From positions 1 to 5,701 of the forward strand of contig JAITCS010000039.1 in the NCBI GenBank assembly GCA_031282935.1: a DNA stretch of 5,701 nucleotides, read 5' to 3'. Positions within the stretch are counted from its first letter, which is position 1. Every line of letters starts with the position of its first letter. This DNA is from Cellulomonadaceae bacterium (GTDB taxonomy: Bacteria; Actinomycetota; Actinomycetes; Actinomycetales; Cellulomonadaceae). The notes under the pieces are model-generated. The model saw nothing but the letters and a program-made list of their open reading frames with translations, was not told the origin of the DNA and made no database searches. The position numbers and the translations under genes are program-made. Positions 4,346-5,701 of the stretch are shown one piece after another.

Positions 4346-5701
4346 TCAGCGCCGCAGCCAGGCTGTGGTTTCAGCAGGCAGCACATTTGTATCGGTGATA
4401 GCGGAGCTTGCCAGCAGCAGTTCCCCAGCGGGCATGGGCCCGGGCGCAGAACCGAAATTGGTGGCGCAAACCCAACGCCGACCGTCCGGGCCCGCAGGAC
4501 GGGCGAACAGCAGCACAGAGTCGTCAGGAGTTTCGCTGTCCAGCCACTCCAACTCTTCGGCCACCTGCAGTTTGTGGCGCAAAGCCAAGGCGTTCCGGTA
4601 CAAGGAGAGCGTAGAAGCGGGGTCGGCGCTTTCGGTGTCCACGGCGAACGAAGCCCAAGCGGCAGGCTGCGAAATGTGGGAAGCAACCCCAGGCCCAAAG
4701 CCGTAACTTGGGGCGGCAGCCGCCCACGGAATAGGAATTCGGCAGCCGTCACGCCCCACATCGTGGCCTTTGTTCCTAAAGAAAGTGGGGTCTTGCCGCT
4801 CGTCGGGGGAAATCCCGGTGATGGAGGGCAAACCCAATTCTTCACCCTGGTACATGTACGTGGAACCCGGTAAGGCCAAAAGCAATAAAGTAGCCGCCCG
4901 GGCGCGCCGTAATCCCTGTTCCGCATCGAGTGGAATTGTTGAACCGTCAAACAAATCCCATTCCCGGGCCATTTGGTTATCGCGAGTAGCGTCAAATGGC
5001 AAACCATATCGGGTCGCATGTCGCACCACGTCGTGATTCGACAAAACCCAAGTGTTCGACGACCCGCTTTCAAAAGCTTGCGCAATGTTTCGGGCAATCA
5101 CTTCCCGAAACTCGGCGGCGCTAAAATTCGATTTCAGCAGGTCGAAATTGAAAACCTGACCTAACCCATCGGGGGCCGCATACAAGTGTTGCCGCTCCGG
5201 CTCCACCCAGGCTTCAGCGACCGCCACCCGAGGCGGATCGTACTCGTCAAAAACTTGGCGCCACTCGCGATAAACGTCGAAAACCTCGTTCCGATCACGG
5301 AATGGATTTCGCCCCGGCTCCCAAAGGGAGGCGTCATTTATCTCCCCCTGTGAGGGCAGGGGATTAGCGGACAAATCCTTTTTTAGGTTATTTGCTACGT
5401 CTATCCTAAACCCGTCCACCCCGCGATCAGCCCAAAATCGTAAAGTGCGCAAAAAGTCTAGTTGTACCTCACGATTATCCCAATTCCAATCGGGCTGCTC
5501 TTTAGCGAAAGTGTGCAAATACCACTGGCCGTCTGGCACCCGAGTCCAAGCCGGGCCGCCAAAAACCGAAATCCAATCCGAGGGAGGTAATTGGCCGTCA
5601 GTGCCCAATCCGTCCCTGAAAATGTATCGAGCGCGTGCAGGTGAACCGGGCGGCGCGGAAAGCGCCTCGATAAACCACTTATGCTGATCCGAGGAATGAT
5701 T
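4346..5701 (-). CDS. GH13 alpha-glucosidase (alpha-amylase family), N-terminus beyond the right edge
   Basis: This is a cytoplasmic-type glycoside hydrolase that would release glucose from maltose- or isomaltose-type oligosaccharides. The last 451 residues are present and the frame is open to the edge. The fragment begins NHSSDQHKWF, so its first two residues are the end of GH13 region I (DxVxNH). About 100 N-terminal residues are therefore missing. Region II is GFRIDVANNL with nucleophile D101. Region III is VAEAW with acid/base E163. Region IV is SNHD with D224. QPDWNWDNREV (69-79) is typical of this alpha-glucosidase group. The residue after the nucleophile is Val, as in oligo-1,6-glucosidases, but exact linkage preference cannot be settled. 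A C-terminal beta domain (about 380-451) completes the protein. No signal peptide can be judged. An apparent TTG start at 5608 is internal. The gene converges on the DUF1648 gene with a 23-nt gap. Confidence 0.95.
   Translation of the reverse strand, partial: NHSSDQHKWFIEALSAPPGSPARARYIFRDGLGTDGQLPPSDWISVFGGPAWTRVPDGQWYLHTFAKEQPDWNWDNREVQLDFLRTLRFWADRGVDGFRIDVANNLKKDLSANPLPSQGEINDASLWEPGRNPFRDRNEVFDVYREWRQVFDEYDPPRVAVAEAWVEPERQHLYAAPDGLGQVFNFDLLKSNFSAAEFREVIARNIAQAFESGSSNTWVLSNHDVVRHATRYGLPFDATRDNQMAREWDLFDGSTIPLDAEQGLRRARAATLLLLALPGSTYMYQGEELGLPSITGISPDERQDPTFFRNKGHDVGRDGCRIPIPWAAAAPSYGFGPGVASHISQPAAWASFAVDTESADPASTLSLYRNALALRHKLQVAEELEWLDSETPDDSVLLFARPAGPDGRRWVCATNFGSAPGPMPAGELLLASSAITDTNVLPAETTAWLRR

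Noticed and set aside
4327..5097. 256-residue minus-strand open frame overlapping the glucosidase
   Set aside because: It is a shadow frame. The overlapping frame holds all visible GH13 catalytic regions in the correct order, and the shadow has no recognisable motif.

Overview
The window reads as ordinary chromosome from an actinobacterium of intermediate GC, about mid-50s percent by eye. The glycyl-tRNA synthetase is the single-chain alpha2 type. The zinc-type ABC permease and the GH13 glucosidase have the sequence style of Actinomycetota proteins. One promoter candidate suggests a leaderless mRNA, which is common in that phylum. An Actinomycetaceae-like or other mid-GC member is possible, but the genus cannot be fixed from this sequence.

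Layout. Positions 1-2417, minus strand, hold a zinc/manganese-type ABC importer in the order znuA (lipoprotein receptor), znuC (ATPase), znuB (permease, cut by the left edge). znuC and znuB are separated by 1 nt. znuA and znuC are separated by 125 nt holding a four-copy 19-bp tandem repeat. A small hairpin straddles the znuA stop codon. Positions 2418-2568 form a divergent control region with two overlapping inverted-repeat structures. Positions 2569-3963, plus strand, encode glycyl-tRNA synthetase. After 23 nt comes a 111-residue, three-helix membrane protein of the DUF1648 type (3987-4322), whose start lies in a 22-nt direct duplication. Positions 4346-5701, minus strand, are the last 451 residues of a GH13 alpha-glucosidase, convergent with the small gene and cut by the right edge.

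How the genes relate. ZnuA would capture metal outside the membrane, ZnuB form the channel and ZnuC power it. Both ZnuA and ZnuC carry His/Asp-rich stretches that could bind metal. The GlyRS has a Cys4 motif, so it may also bind zinc, and it is transcribed divergently from the importer. The DUF1648 gene probably rides on the glyS transcript. The glucosidase is functionally separate.

I see no mobile element, CRISPR array, RNA gene or clearly new multi-gene system. The points worth a second look are small-scale: the tandem repeat, the duplicated start region, the operator-like dyads, the likely leaderless znuA start and the His-rich segments.
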